A stretch of 64,000 nucleotides of DNA, from positions 2,852,001 to 2,916,000 of the forward strand of contig CM038463.1 in assembly GCA_021464415.1 (NCBI GenBank). The letters run 5' to 3'. Within the stretch, counting starts at the first letter, position 1. Every line of letters begins with the position of its first letter. This document shows, one piece after another, positions 9,909-21,878 of this stretch. Under the pieces are notes generated by a model, which was not told the origin of the DNA, ran no database searches, and worked only from the letters and a program-made list of their open reading frames with translations. The translations under genes were made by a program, and so were the position numbers. This DNA comes from Lonicera japonica. Its lineage: Eukaryota > Streptophyta > Magnoliopsida > Dipsacales > Caprifoliaceae.

Positions 9909-12632
9909 TCACCGCGCTCGCCCTCCCCCTGTCACCAAAATCACAAATTGTTAGAGCATCTCCAACAAGTTCATCAAATATATACTTTGTTGACCAACGT
10001 GGAAATCTGAAGAGTGACTTTCTAAGAGTACTTTAAAATGACTCCAACAAGCTCTTCAAATGATAATATATACTTTGTTGACCAACGTGGAAATTTGAAG
10101 AGTGACTTTCTAAGAGTACTTTAAAATGACTCCAACAAGCTCTTCAAATGATAATATTTTAATATTTTTCTTGTTCTTACCAATTAATGTTTGTGTCTTG
10201 TTTCACCAACACAAACAACTTCGCCAATTTTGCTTATGTGGCTCTTAAAAAAAATTGCACTTTAGTCCTTTGAAGAGCTTCTTGGAGATGCACTTAGAAT
10301 TTAAGTTTATCAAAGCCACATGCAAATATTCATCTTTCCCTTTCAGCAAAGGCAAGGATGTCAATCTATATATTCCACTTCAAAATGAAGAGTTCCGCTT
10401 TGAGTTATCCAAGTACTAAGAAAACCAAAATTTCCCCTAATCGATGGTTTCGTCAATACAACTTATTTTCTATTGCATGATTGATACATGGATTATGTCC
10501 CAAAAATAAATGGCACTCACAATTTGAGACATCGCAAAAAAGGACAGTGGACTCTTGATTTGAGACAGGGGGGAGTATATGATACATTGTGTAAATGTGT
10601 AAGTAGATAAGGTGGCCGGCCACACACGAGTGCAGCAGGTAATTGCTCTTAATAAAACAAACAAAAATGCACTACCTCTGTTACCACCTGTTCTCCCACC
10701 AGGCCCACCTCTGCCTCGCCCTCCACCCATGCCTTTAGCACCTCCACCATCATCTAAGCCACGACCAATGCCTTTTGCAGGGCGGCCACTGGTGCCATCC
10801 TCTCTGCCTCTTCCTCTTCCTCTCCCTACCCCAGGTGGCTTCCTGTCTGAAACGCCGATGGTCATAACTTAAGAAAATATAATAGGAAGTTCCAAAATAA
10901 AATACAGCAGTAACAGCACCATCAACTAAACTCTCTGAGAAACAACACACATGATGGAAATATATACTTAGTCAAATGAACCTAATGAAGAGGGGCTTCG
11001 GAATTATAAAGTTCCAATAATCCCCTGATAAATTTCCATCTTTTTATTACTTCTAACACCCATCTTGATGAAGAGTTAAGGACCAAGTCTGTGGATTATC
11101 ATAGTAAGGGAAGGAGAAACTACGATTTTCAAACACTTGCTTCCCACAAGCCAAAACTTTCTTTTCATAGAAGTAAAACAAGACATGATTTCCTATTAAT
11201 TGAAAGAATAAAAACGAGAGAGTATGTATACCAGAACGGCTCTTCGTCTCTTCCTGAACCTTATCAATCACCTAGAAATCAAGAAACCAAAACTATCAGG
11301 TTAATGATGAATAAGCATTCCTAGGATTAAGAATAATAAAGTGCAGACAATCGAACAAAAACAAGTCGAGAAGAAGATATCACTGGGGCAAATATTTTTA
11401 AGAAAATTAGTTTAGTACATTACAGGGTATGAATCCACCTGCAAAAAATTCAAATGCATCACGAGATATTTCAGCAAGAAACATCAAGTAAGGAATTTTA
11501 AGCTACCACTTTCATTTCCATTATATACATATTTCTATTTTCCATGTGACAAGCAATTGTCCTTCATCCCATAATGCAGGCATGCAGCACATTGGCCAAA
11601 ATAGTAAAGACATACTTATGTTAGTCTTTTTAGTATATAAACAAAGGCCTTTCCTTTAGACGAGAAACTTAAGTGAAACCCAACTCTAGACATGTATTCT
11701 TTGCATGGAACACAAACAGTAACTAGAGCACAAAATCAAATGGCCATACATTTTTTGGCAAAATAAAAATTCATAGGAAGAGAGGGATTGAAACTGAGAA
11801 GCATATTCCAGATAGAGAATAGTGACAGACTAGGAGAAAATTAATTTCTTAAAATTATATGTGGAAGTTCACAACAAGAAAATGATTGAATATTAGAATA
11901 GATGGATATATGATCACAAAACCAAGCGAGAAAAAGAAGTCGCATATAAGGGGGAACTAGCTCAAATATTGAAGAAAATCAGAGGGAAGTAAGTATACCT
12001 CATCTGGAACTCGAAGATACTTTATCGTATTGCCCCGGATGTAGCATTCAGGCATTCGCCAAAACCTATCTCCATCCTACATTACAGATAATAATAAGTT
12101 AATAACCAGATATACAGAAAAAGACTACATCCCCCAGGAGAAAAAAGAGTAATCAAGAGACCTTGGAAGTACAGATAACTTCACGAAGATGAATGTTCAT
12201 CCAAGTATCGCAGTTAACCAAATGGCCATTGTAGGTCTCCCCATTTTTCAGTTCCACCAACTGGCATAAAGCACAACCACTAAAACGTAAGCAGATGCAA
12301 CTACTAAGTGGGCGAATTCAAATCAATGCTCCAGTTCTTTCACCATTTATTCTCAATAGGGAATCTTTTTTCTAAGACTACGAAAAATCATAGTAGTGTC
12401 TAAAGAGATACAATGAAGCTAAGTTAGGAGAAAGAAAAATGATGATAAAAATAACCGCTTAGAGTTGGTACCATAGGATGGCCTTGTGCCGTCTTCAGTA
12501 GAGATAGAGGAAGCTGCAAAAACCAAGTAATTGCGAAAAGCTTAGGGAAAATAAATCACAAATCAATGTAAATGTAAAAACATAACCTAAAGAAAGAAAC
12601 CCTAATTCAGGCTAGTTTGAGTCACGTACCAT
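9909..12632 (-). CDS. LSM4: U6 snRNA-associated Sm-like protein LSM4 (7 exons, 150 aa)
   Basis: Exons on the minus strand: 12630-12632 (ATG only), 12472-12513, 12162-12260, 11999-12076, 11232-11271, 10676-10846, 9909-9928. All have GT-AG borders and join to 151 codons including TGA at 9909-9911. The N-terminus reads [15 protein letters not shown], then the Sm1 motif ([20 protein letters not shown]) and the Sm2 motif ([15 protein letters not shown]). A Gly/Arg-rich tail with RGRGRGRE and GRGRGGPGG repeats ends NRGGGRAR. LSM4 is a subunit of the cytoplasmic LSM1-7 ring (mRNA decapping) and the nuclear LSM2-8 ring (U6 binding, splicing); the RGG tail is typical. Plant LSM4 is usually ~130-150 aa. 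The last intron (9929-10675) carries a PIF/Harbinger MITE. If that intron is retained, the tail would run into unrelated hydrophobic sequence ending at 10470. Confidence 0.96.
9954..10293. mobile_element. PIF/Harbinger-type MITE in last intron of LSM4, internally duplicated
   Basis: Termini GAGCATCTCCAACAAG (9954) and CTTCTTGGAGATGCAC (ending 10293) form an inverted repeat flanked by TTA at 9951-9953 and 10294-10296. The 3-bp TTA duplication and this terminus are typical of Tourist/PIF-Harbinger MITEs. An 88-bp segment (about 9981-10068 and 10069-10156) is repeated in tandem inside it and includes a copy of the terminus-like ACTCCAACAAG. Confidence 0.75.
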
Positions 12633-12755
12633 TTTTCTTTCTCTAGGGCAAAAACCGCCGTAAAAGCTAGCGAGTTAAAGAAAGTAGCTGCAATCACAGG
12701 GAAGAGAAAGAAAAAAAAAACACCACAAAGATTCAAAATTTATAGACTGAAAACC

Positions 12756-12763
12756 TAGGGTTT
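12756..12763 (-). promoter_or_regulatory. Telo-box upstream of LSM4
   Basis: On the minus strand AAACCCTA(GG) lies ~125 bp upstream of the LSM4 ATG. WDR89 has the same motif, which would fit shared growth-linked expression. A TATAAATA-like sequence on the minus strand near 12950 could be the TATA box. Motif-based inference only. Confidence 0.4.
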
Positions 12764-13129
12764 AGGGATCCATAGATTCTCCTAATATGAAGAAGATTCT
12801 TCTGCTATGCTATTAAAAACCGGAATTGGAAAGATTTGTATTTATTTATAAAAACCTACATAAATTGAAAGGATTAGATTGCACTGACCGGAGGAGAAGA
12901 CTCGACGAATTTTCGGCTTCGAAAGCGATCGAATGCAATCAACGATCTATATTTATAAAATATATACACACTGTTGTGTCTCCTCAGGCTCAGGGTTTTA
13001 CTTTACTACTATTGAAATCGGTGGTATTGAAATAGATCTCTCTACCGGTACTTGCAAAAATTTCATTTCAAACAAATGATAACTGAAAAGTCTTCTTTTT
13101 GTTTAGAATGGAAATAGTTATTTATTTAA

Positions 13130-13310
13130 GGTGCCGTTTAGTAAAAAAACTTAAAACTAAAAATTAAAAAAAGCTGTTTGTTTACTTCTAAAAAATGTAT
13201 CTGAAAAAATGTTGTTTGTTTTAGGTGCCGTTTAGTAAAAAAACTGAAAACTGAAAAAGCTGTTTGTTTACTTCTGAAAAATGTATCTGAAAAAATGTTG
13301 TTTGTTTTAA
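13130..13310. repeat. 94-bp tandem duplication, MITE-like
   Basis: GGTGCCGTTTAGTAAAAAAA begins at 13130 and again at 13224, and both copies continue through '...TGTTTGTTTACTTCT(A/G)AAAAATGTATCTGAAAAA'. 'GGTGCCGTTT' is a common start of plant non-autonomous DNA elements. The matching far end was not identified. A looser repeat (AAAGACATAAT...TTAAACATTGATAAT) follows at 13400-13450 and 13570-13617. Confidence 0.55.
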
Positions 13311-13680
13311 TATAACACATCTGAAAACTGAATTTTTTTTATTATGACCATTTTGCCCTTATTATTTTATTTTGAACACATGATTTTAAATGAAAATAAG
13401 AAAGACATAATATTATATCAAATTAAAACTACTTAAACATTGATAATCTATCTTTCAATCCTTGAACCAAGTATAGAGCAACTCCTTTTTGATAATCCAC
13501 AAGAAAATAAAAAAAATGATGATCGAGAAGATAAAATATGCAACTTTAAAGTAGAAGAAGAAAATCTTAAACCATAAAGACATAATAATATATGAAAGTT
13601 AATTAAACATTGATAATGGTATCTGTTCATGATTTATATTAGCACTGTCAGCTATGTTTGATCCCCCACATTCATTTTAG

Positions 13681-14103
13681 GTAGATTGGGAAGGAAAAGT
13701 TGCTCTTATACAATGTGCAAAAGCAATGGAAATCCAAAAGTTCATTTTCTTTTCCATTCACAATTGTGACAAGCACCCTGAAGTTCCGCTCATGGAGATC
13801 AAATATTGCACTGAGAAGTTTCTTCAGGACTCGGGAATAAACCATACCATTATTCGGTTGTGTGGTTTCATGCAGGTAATTGTAACCTAGATTGCAGTTT
13901 TTGACTATGGTACTTCTCTGAACATCAAAAGTAACGAATATAAGCTTCTTTCAAATTACCTAAATATGATTTTTAGCTGTGTAGTAACTTCAAATATGTG
14001 ATGATGATTCTAACCTGTCTGAGAAATCCCTTATTTAACCTTTTTTAATGTTCTCTTTGGCAAGTAAGTGTGAATGAATTCTTGGGATGATTGCAGGGCT
14101 TGA
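13681..14103 (+). pseudogene. HCF244: Isolated HCF244 exon plus intron (captured or truncated gene fragment)
   Basis: 13681-13875 encodes 65 residues without a stop, preceded by an acceptor (TTTTAG) and followed by a donor (GTAATT). It reads VDWEGKVALIQCAKAMEIQK at the start and IRLCGFMQ at the end, which I recognise as the middle of HCF244/Ycf39-type NAD(P)-binding proteins, needed to assemble photosystem II in chloroplasts. After a 221-bp intron ending TTGCAG at 14096, only GGCTTGA (14097-14103) of the next exon matches expectation; then similarity stops. No other exon is in the window. The exon is well preserved, with conservative changes only, so the copy looks recent or constrained. It is either a fragment captured by a DNA transposon or a segmental duplication; it cannot encode a whole enzyme. 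Confidence 0.72.
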
Positions 14104-14164
14104 ACTAATTTGACAAAAGGGTGAGGGTGGGTTTTGTGTAATTTTGAGAAAAGAGGGAGGGTAA

Positions 14165-14376
14165 AGTAGACTTTTTTTACACTTTAAAATTAAGTTTCAG
14201 ATTTAAGTGACAACTTTGCCACTTAAAATTTTGGATGAAAATTTTAAGTTTTAAGTGGTAAAAATTAAGTGGCCACTTAATTTTTTTAGTTAGTGAACAA
14301 CTTTGACAACCACTTAAATCTGAAAATTTTAAGTTTTTAGATTTAAGTGGCAAATTAAGTGGCAAGTGAACAAGGC
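14165..14376. repeat. Iterated TTAAGTGGC sequence
   Basis: At least five copies of (A)TTTAAGTGGC/GCCACTTAAA occur in both orientations, ending in GTGAACAAGGCC, a sequence often seen at plant DNA-transposon ends. The small minus-strand open frame over it is encoded by the repeat itself. Probably a decayed MITE. Confidence 0.45.
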
Positions 14377-14380
14377 CTAA

Positions 14381-14655
14381 GATGGGGCTATTGCCACACT
14401 CAAAACTTATATGCAGTACTCTTTACATTGATTTAATATATAATACGATTGAGTATATGATCTTTTATTTGATTTAATATAGCTGAATTATTGTTGAGAA
14501 CAAAAAAAATACGTTGACTCGATTTTATTATACTGAGTAATATACAAATATTTGGCTTATTGCACTAAATAAATGTACATATACTCTGCTCGATTGCATC
14601 GAGTCAACATAAGAGTGTTACACAAAGGTTTGAAGGGTGGCAATAGCCCCACCCT
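14381..14655. mobile_element. 275-bp TIR element (GGGGCTATTGCCAC family)
   Basis: Left end GATGGGGCTATTGCCACAC and right end, read on the other strand, GGTGGGGCTATTGCCACCC, form a terminal inverted repeat that continues through a TGTAACACTC-like stretch. The same terminus occurs at 19819 (GGGTGGCGCTATTGCCACC). A clean target duplication could not be fixed (AAGGCCTAA versus AAGGCATAG is a candidate). Confidence 0.55.
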
Positions 14656-16651
14656 TTATTTAAGGCATAGACATGGACGGATTTGGAGTTCAACTGAAAA
14701 TAAAAAAAAAATCTTGCGGCATGATATTTTTCGAAAAAAAAAATTAACAAATATTATTTTTTATAAATAAAGGCTTATATATTATTATCATTCTAAAATA
14801 AGAAATTGTTTATTAATTGTATTTTAAAATAATGCCTTAACCAAGTGCAAAATTAACTTTGCACAAAATTGTGTTTTGTGCAAATTTAACTTTGCAGTAA
14901 AAAAAAATTTAATGCAAAGTTGTTTTGCATAATTTGTTTATATTTTTTAACAAGTATATTCTTATATTTTATTCATAAAATTTTAAAACAATATCAAATA
15001 AACACAAATACACAATAATATTTTAGAAAATAAGTAGTACAAACTTAACTTTGGGTAACTCCAAAAAAATTAGTATGTGCATTTTATTAATAAATAGGTT
15101 TTGAATATGGAATTTGTTAAAATTATTCTAAAACACTATCAGCTAAATACTTATTTATAACAATATGCTATAAAACATGTATTGCAAAACTTAATTTTGC
15201 ATAATTTAGAAAAAAGATACAATTTAAATATCTACTGCAAAGTTAATTTTGCACTCTTTTTAAAGTTTAGGCAAATATAGGCTCTCAATTTACTAAAATA
15301 TCATTTCTTAATTCTTTTACATAAAACTTTCTTTTAAATGAGCGTTATTTTTCAATCTCTCGAGAGTTAAATATCTTTATTAGTACGGAGTATGAAAGAT
15401 TACAGTAAAATTTCATGATTTTTAATTTTACTATTATAGTTCCAAGTGGTGGTGACGTTCACATTCAAAACTTACATATTTTAGGTAAGATTCTTTCTAG
15501 TTGCAATACATTATTTATACAAACTATGATTGGAATAATATAAAGACTGATATTTGAAGTGGTTTTAATTTTGTTTGGTTAGTTTAGAAAATAAATATCT
15601 GAATACTTATTTTGTCTCTTAAAAAATAAGATGCAATATTGCTTCTTAAGTTTAATTTGAAGTCTTAATTTTTTAAAGATGTAAAATTCATATTTCACCC
15701 TTATCATTTTAAATATATTTATTTTTATAAAATAAGTGGGTAAGGCCAAATTTGTCCATATAACACTTATTCAGATGTGATATGTTTAAACAAATAACAC
15801 CGATTCAAAAACAAAACAGACAAATTTTTCGAATTCAGTTTTTAAACTTTAGAATCAATCTAGTTTTCAATCAGTATTTAAACTTAAATAACAAAGAACC
15901 CTGAGTATGCTCGAGTAAATAAAATAAATCTCTGAAATCGTTCTCTATTAATTAACAAAGTTACATGTAAAACAACAAAGCAAACTCTCTCAGTACCAAA
16001 TAAATAAAAATCAAGTCACTTTTTACACGAACAAAATGAAAAGAATGTATGTATGTATCTTAATTTTTGGAGTACCAATTAAGTAGTAAATAAGAAACGT
16101 CAATTCAGTTGCTGATCTTAATTATTTGTAGTTCGGTTTGCTTCCATTTCATATATTATTCATCTCAAGAAAAATTAATTTAAAGGTCAAAGTTGATATA
16201 AAATAATTATCAATTTCACAAAAACTAGATTCTAGTAGTAAAAGATTTGCATGCCTCAAATGAATTGGGCCAATGTCAGTCTTGCAAAATCATGTCTATT
16301 TAGGTGATAAATTCGTATCATAACATTGTTCATCTTGCGAGAAAACATCATATCTTTCATATATGGCCTTTCGAATATCATATCGTCCTCCAAAGAAGAT
16401 CATAATCAGATTCAGATTTAGATTCAGATTGAACTACTATTACTATATATTACGTATTTTCTCCCCTTTTACATTGGATAATGTTTCACTCCCAACTTTT
16501 TTTTTAAAATTAAAGTCTGATTAATTTATAGCCAATTAAGATAATCTATAGCATTTTTATTTCTCTCTTTTGTTTTTATTTTTTTCTTCCTGTCTATACT
16601 ATATCTAATGCTATTATTTTCTCCTTTTCTTTCCGTCTTTTTATTTATATA
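14656..16651. other. AT-rich intergenic DNA, no gene
   Basis: No supported gene. Between 14840 and 15260 several dispersed inverted words based on TGCAAA(A)TTAA / TTAACTTTGCA occur, giving short potential hairpins. The rest is low-complexity AT-rich sequence. Confidence 0.45.
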
Positions 16652-17428
16652 CTAGTTTTTGTGCACGTGCGTAGTTTTAATGCTTAATAAAGATGATTAA
16701 TTAAGTCCATTAAAAATACGTATATACTAATAATTGAATAATTAGTATCAAATAAAAATAATCGCAAATAAACAAAAACATAGTATCAAGTATAAAATTT
16801 AATTAATAATTATAAGAAAATCATCAAATCGGTCAACTATATAAAAATGTTATAGATACGTGATAAAAATTGATCAAATATATAAAAGAGTAATATATTT
16901 TTAATAAATTTTTAGAATTGATAGATGGTTAATCTATTAAACATATATGGATTATTATGTACAGTATCACAAAATAATATAACACTCATATAAACAATAG
17001 ATTGTTTAGTCTCATGATGTATAAGTTAATATTAAATAGCTTTTTAATTCACTTCATTAAATATACATACTTTTGCGATGAGTTTTGAAAAACACCTAAT
17101 TCAACACAAACTCTAACTTATATAATTATTTTAACCAAATAAAGTAGAGTTTAAATTTATTTAAACTAGTAATACTGATATAAAAAAATATGGAGTTATA
17201 CACTGTTTGATATACTAATACTAATATAATTATAACTTGTTTAATTAGTTTAACTAAATAGAGTAGAGTTTAAATTTATTTAAAATACTAATACTATAAT
17301 ATAAAAATATATGAAGTTGTATTTTTTTTAATGAAAATCTTAAAATCTTGTGTTTAAAATTAAAAGGATATTTGTCTCTTCAAAAAAAAAAACACATAAA
17401 TTATTAATACTTTTATATATGATATAGA
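16652..17428 (-). mobile_element. Non-autonomous Helitron (older copy)
   Basis: On the minus strand it starts TCTATATCATATATAAAAG at 17428 and ends CTAG at 16652, inserted between A and T. This is the Helitron signature (5' TC, 3' CTRR, A|T target). The 3' hairpin region (CGCACGTGCAC) is partly decayed. It shares both ends and internal motifs (AAATAAAGTAGAGTTTAAATT) with the Helitron at 48749-49725. No Rep/helicase is encoded. Confidence 0.65.
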
Positions 17429-18351
17429 TCTAATGCCGCTGATATGTTAACACACTCTCTCTCTCTCTCTTTGTCTATATCTAATGTTACGATATTATTA
17501 TTTTCTTTTTGTCTTTATATCGAATCTTAAAGTTCTCCAAAAATCCATTGCCATGAGTATAATTAATGCTAGACTGGTAGAGTATCTGCCTAATTTATAT
17601 GTTACTCAAGTGTGCAGTCTTTTAATCTTGTTGTAAAAGATAGTGCTAGTAGCAATTTTGGTCCTTTGATTTTGAAAAAATAAATATTATTATCAAGTGT
17701 AATTACAAAAAAGTTAATATTAGTATTAAAATTGTTATTTTTAATACAATTTTATTTTATTTTTTAAAGAGAACTTAAAATTTTCATTTTTAAAAAATCT
17801 GCTACACCATTCCCTTAGATATATAAATAAATTTTAACATTGAAATGTACCTTATAATTTCATTTTTCTTTGTAGTAACTAGTTTCCACTAACCAATATC
17901 TTACTTATGCCATTACTTGAAACTTGAACTCGAAATACCCAAAAATAGATAGACCAAGGTGAGCGCCTTCGCTCCCCTCTTTCTATTAGTTGTATGTAAA
18001 AATTATTGTTTTGATTCTTTTCAATGTAAGGTCTAAAATCCCTTCCTTTACAAATACTATAAATCTTACAGAAGAGAATGGAACTCACTTATCACAAGTT
18101 TTGAAATCCTTGATTAGAAAACAAATTTCATTAAAAAAATGGGTTTTGTAAAAAAAATATTGCAAAATACTTTGAAGTGAAGAAAAATATTAGAGAAATT
18201 TTGAGATTATGCAATATTTGTGTTTGCACCCCAAATAATTTCTCAAAATATTAAAGACACAAAAGACTAATAATTGTTTACGCATAGTCTTACGGACAAT
18301 GAGAATATAATTATAATAGGGGCCTCATATTGATAAGCATGTAGAGGAGTA
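17429..18351. other. AT-rich spacer, no gene
   Basis: Contains a short CT microsatellite next to the Helitron (17455-17472) and otherwise unique AT-rich sequence. The short open frames do not resemble any protein I know. Confidence 0.45.
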
Positions 18352-19762
18352 TTTTTTGAGAGCTGCTATTGACTCACACCATTTGACTTTCTAACACCTC
18401 ATAAGCATATATTCTCTCTTCCTAACACTCATAACACTCCATCTATTTTTAAGTTTAATTAATATTAATCTAAAAACACTCATCTCTCTCTCTCTCTTTC
18501 TCTCTCTACAATTCAAAGAAATATATTGAAGGAGAGCACTAATGACACACCACAATACATACATTAACACTCCTTTTCAAAAAGTGAGTTTACTTTACTA
18601 ATGAGACATACCTTTGTGTTTTTATTACTCAATGGTTAAAGCATTAAAACATTTCACTCGCGTCATTAAACCCCCTCCTCCTCTTTTTTCTTTACCATCA
18701 TCATCACCATCATTGTCCTTCACCTCCTCCTCTACCACCACCATCACCGCCACCGTCATGATTTCAAAAACTTCCATTTCATTTAATAGTTAAGATAAAC
18801 CTTTATCCTATTTCACTTGTCTTCTTATTCTTCTTCATCATCATTAGCTCTCTCCTCCTCCTCCACCACCACCACATTCACCACGATTTTAGGCTTAATC
18901 TATGAAATATGTATGAAAACCGAGCTGTACCTCATAGGCTCATATAACTCATATGAACAATTCAAACCATAACCATGTATGAAAAAAGACTCCAAAAAAA
19001 GGGATGAAGTTTATATGAAGGTCCACTTGGAAAACAAAAGCCAAATGCACAAAAGTCCACTTAGTTGATGTTAGCCGAACGGAAAAGAGCGTACTCGTTT
19101 TTTTGTGGCCAAGTCTTTGTAAAATAGATTCAGTTAAAAATAATTTAAGGTACTTAGCACACAGAAACCTCAGGTTTTAAAAATAATGCAATGTACTCGA
19201 TTGATTCATGCTTAGTACGTTGCATTGTGTATGGTCCATGTGGGCCGAGTGCAAAAAAAATTACTGGGTTCATGTAAATCGAGTTCGAGTTAGATTTCTG
19301 AAAAAAATATGTTAATGAACTCGGTTGTTTCCGACCAAGTACATTGTCATGTACTATGTTATACTGAAGTGATGGCAGTTTTGTATTAAGTGGATTCAAG
19401 TTTAAAAACAAAAATCATATTATTAACTTAGTACATTTCAATATCTATGATTTTGAGGAGTATAAAAACTCTGAAATCGTAAAGAACAAAAATGGATGTA
19501 AATAATGTAAAGAGAAGAAGACACCTTGATTGATCTTCAGAGATATAATGGAAAGAGGCGGCGGTGGTTATGATGGTAGAGTGAGTAGAGTTAGGTTTTG
19601 GGAGGATAGAGGTTTTTTTTTTTTTAAGTTAATTATATAATTTATTATCATTAATAATTTTATTAGTTGTTATTAATTACTAAGTGGGTGCTTATTTGGT
19701 GGGAGTGTTAGTCATTGGGGAGTGTTCGGAAAAAAATAGGGTGTGTCAATAGTGTTCATCTA
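18352..19762. mobile_element. TIR element, family of CTGCTATTGAC termini (copy A)
   Basis: The left end (GAGAGCTGCTATTGACTCAC) and the right end read on the other strand (GAACACTATTGACACACC) form degenerate terminal repeats. Inside are CAT/CAC-rich triplet tracts (18695-18760, 18835-18880) and scattered ACTCG...CGAGT words (19190-19350). The element at 24261-25378 has the same layout, so the two are diverged members of one non-autonomous family. No target duplication was clear. Confidence 0.5.
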
Positions 19763-19965
19763 ATTAATTCACTCAAGATGGGCCTACTAAGCTAGTTCAC
19801 ATGCTATCTATATTTAAAGGGTGGCGCTATTGCCACCCCCTAAACATTATGTAACACTCTTTGAAAAAACAATGTTTTTTTACTTTTGCCACTCATCACA
19901 ATTATTTTTAAGCCACAATTAATAACCGTTATTTACACTTAATCATTTATACTTAATAATATATT

Positions 19966-21418
19966 GGGTACCGGTAAAAGTACCCTTAAAAATTAATTTT
20001 GACACTCTTTTTTAAAGCACTCATAATCAACTTTTAAATTGATTAGTACACCCATAACAGTAGAATCACCCATGCAAAGACATTTGAACAATATAACTTG
20101 TGTCCACTCTTTCTAAATTAACACATTCATATGCAATGTATGTTTTGCTCGGTTGCAAAGTTATGAACCTCAAGAAACAGAGTTTATCAATCCCTTAACT
20201 TTAGTTAGCCTTTGTGGAAACAAAAAAAGAAAGTGAATTGCAATTAGTATGATTTTTTTTATAACAAACTTAAAATCTAAATTATTGTTTTGAGACAGTA
20301 TCAAATTCATAAACAATGTATTAAAAATATAAATAAGTTAAAACATCAAACACCTTATGAACATTGTTTATAACAATATGCGCAACATACAAGTTCGAGT
20401 CAAACTATATTTTTCAATAACTAATAAGTGTAAAATTAATTTCAACCCCTGGATGTGATGAGTCCACATCTAGATGCCATTAAATACATGTGTATATAAT
20501 ATATATTTTAAATACATTGCTCATGAATTTGATACTGTATCAAAACAATAATTTAGATTTTAAGTTTGTTAGATTTTTAATATATATATATATAGGAACA
20601 TTTCAACTAAGGATCTTAACTTAAGAACCTTATTTACGAACCGGGCCATTTAGCACGCTTCCTGGTAGAATTTTTTGATGAAATTTGGTGGGGATGTTCT
20701 TCATCATGTGCAGAACATTTTCACCAAATTTCATCAAAAAATTTAGCCAAGAAGTGGGTTAACTACAGGATTGAAAAAATATTGGATTTTATATATCTAT
20801 TTTTGGACCAATATTTTTTAATCTTATAGTTAACACACTTCCCGGTTGAATTGTTTGATGAAATTTGGTGAAGATGTTCTACACATGATGAATAACATCC
20901 CCACCAAATTTCATACAAAAATTCCATCGGGAAGCGTGCAAAATGGCCCAATCCGTAAATAAGATCCTTAAGTTAAGGTCCTTACTTAAAATTTTTCATA
21001 TATATATATAGGTCGTATTATAAAAGTAGATAGTGATTATAAATAAAGTAGCTTTTTTTTAGCAACTGAATTCTTCTGGTAGTAAAATAATCTTCACTCG
21101 AATTTGAAAATCTCAAATTTGAGACTTACCTATTCAAGTTTAGCATTAGCCTAATTTAGTAGTGTAAGTTTGCTCTGGAGAAAAAAAATAAAAAAAGGTG
21201 GTTGTTTATTCTTCAAAATTAAATTAACATCTTTAGTTGCTAAAACATGAATAAGATTGAGGGTCATATTATCTTCTTGATTAAAAACAAAAACTAGAAA
21301 AACACTCCATTTTAAGTAAGGGTGCCTTAAAATTAAACCTTATATTAAAGTGATTTTTTTTTCTTTTCTTTTAAAAGGTTGTTGAAATTAATTTTTAAGA
21401 GTGCTTTTACCAACACCC
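19966..21418. mobile_element. TIR element nested in C, with 9-bp target duplication (G)
   Basis: The left end GGGTACCGGTAAAAGTACCC and the right end read inward, GGGTGTTGGTAAAAGCACTC, are followed on both sides by TTAAAAATTAATTT, giving a ~35-bp inverted repeat. The flanks TAATATATT (19957-19965) and TAAAATATT (21419-21427) match at 8 of 9 bases. It is Mutator-like by duplication length. The foldback element at 20595-20997 sits inside it. Confidence 0.6.
20595..20997. mobile_element. Foldback element with ~200-bp arms inserted in a (TA)n tract
   Basis: The two halves (about 20595-20795 and 20800-20997) are inverted copies of each other. Both contain CTTAACTTAAG, CTTATTTACG, GGGCCATTT, GCACGCTTCC and GATGAAATTTGGTG in order. 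Each half also holds a smaller palindrome (ATTTGGTG...CACCAAAT). TATATATATATATAG flanks both sides, so the target was a TA microsatellite, as known for Micron-type MITEs. Confidence 0.7.
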
Positions 21419-21878
21419 TAAAATATTTATTACACTTTTCATTTATACTCAATCATTATCATTAACCCACAAAACCTCAAAACCAACAAAACCCCACATG
21501 CTTCAATCAAGCTCACATCATCCAACCAAGTAAATACGACCACCTTCATTTCCATTATCAAAAGTTGAAGAACATAATTAAAGCATCAGCATTGATTGAA
21601 AACAAAGATAATGAAGATTTTACTTGGACTAGTGGATTCTTGAGGCAGGGATGGAGAAATCAATCCAAAGAAAATCCGCAACAATGGAGTAAGGAGGAAG
21701 CTTAATACGTAGCAATGGAGTGAGGGGAATACCCAGATAAGAGAAAGAAGAGCAATGGGAAAGAGAGAGCAAGAAACGAAGAAAAGAATGGGATAGAGAG
21801 AACCATTCTGATTTGAATGGAAGAGAGAGGGGGGCTATTTTGTTGTTAATACTTTTAATTTTAATTATGAGCGATTAT

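Noticed and set aside
10612..10872. Plus-strand proline-rich open frame
   Set aside because: Antisense shadow of the Gly/Arg-rich LSM4 exon 6 (10676-10846).
13681..13875. Functional HCF244 gene
   Set aside because: Only one exon and a 7-nt stub of the next are present; no start, no other exons within the window.
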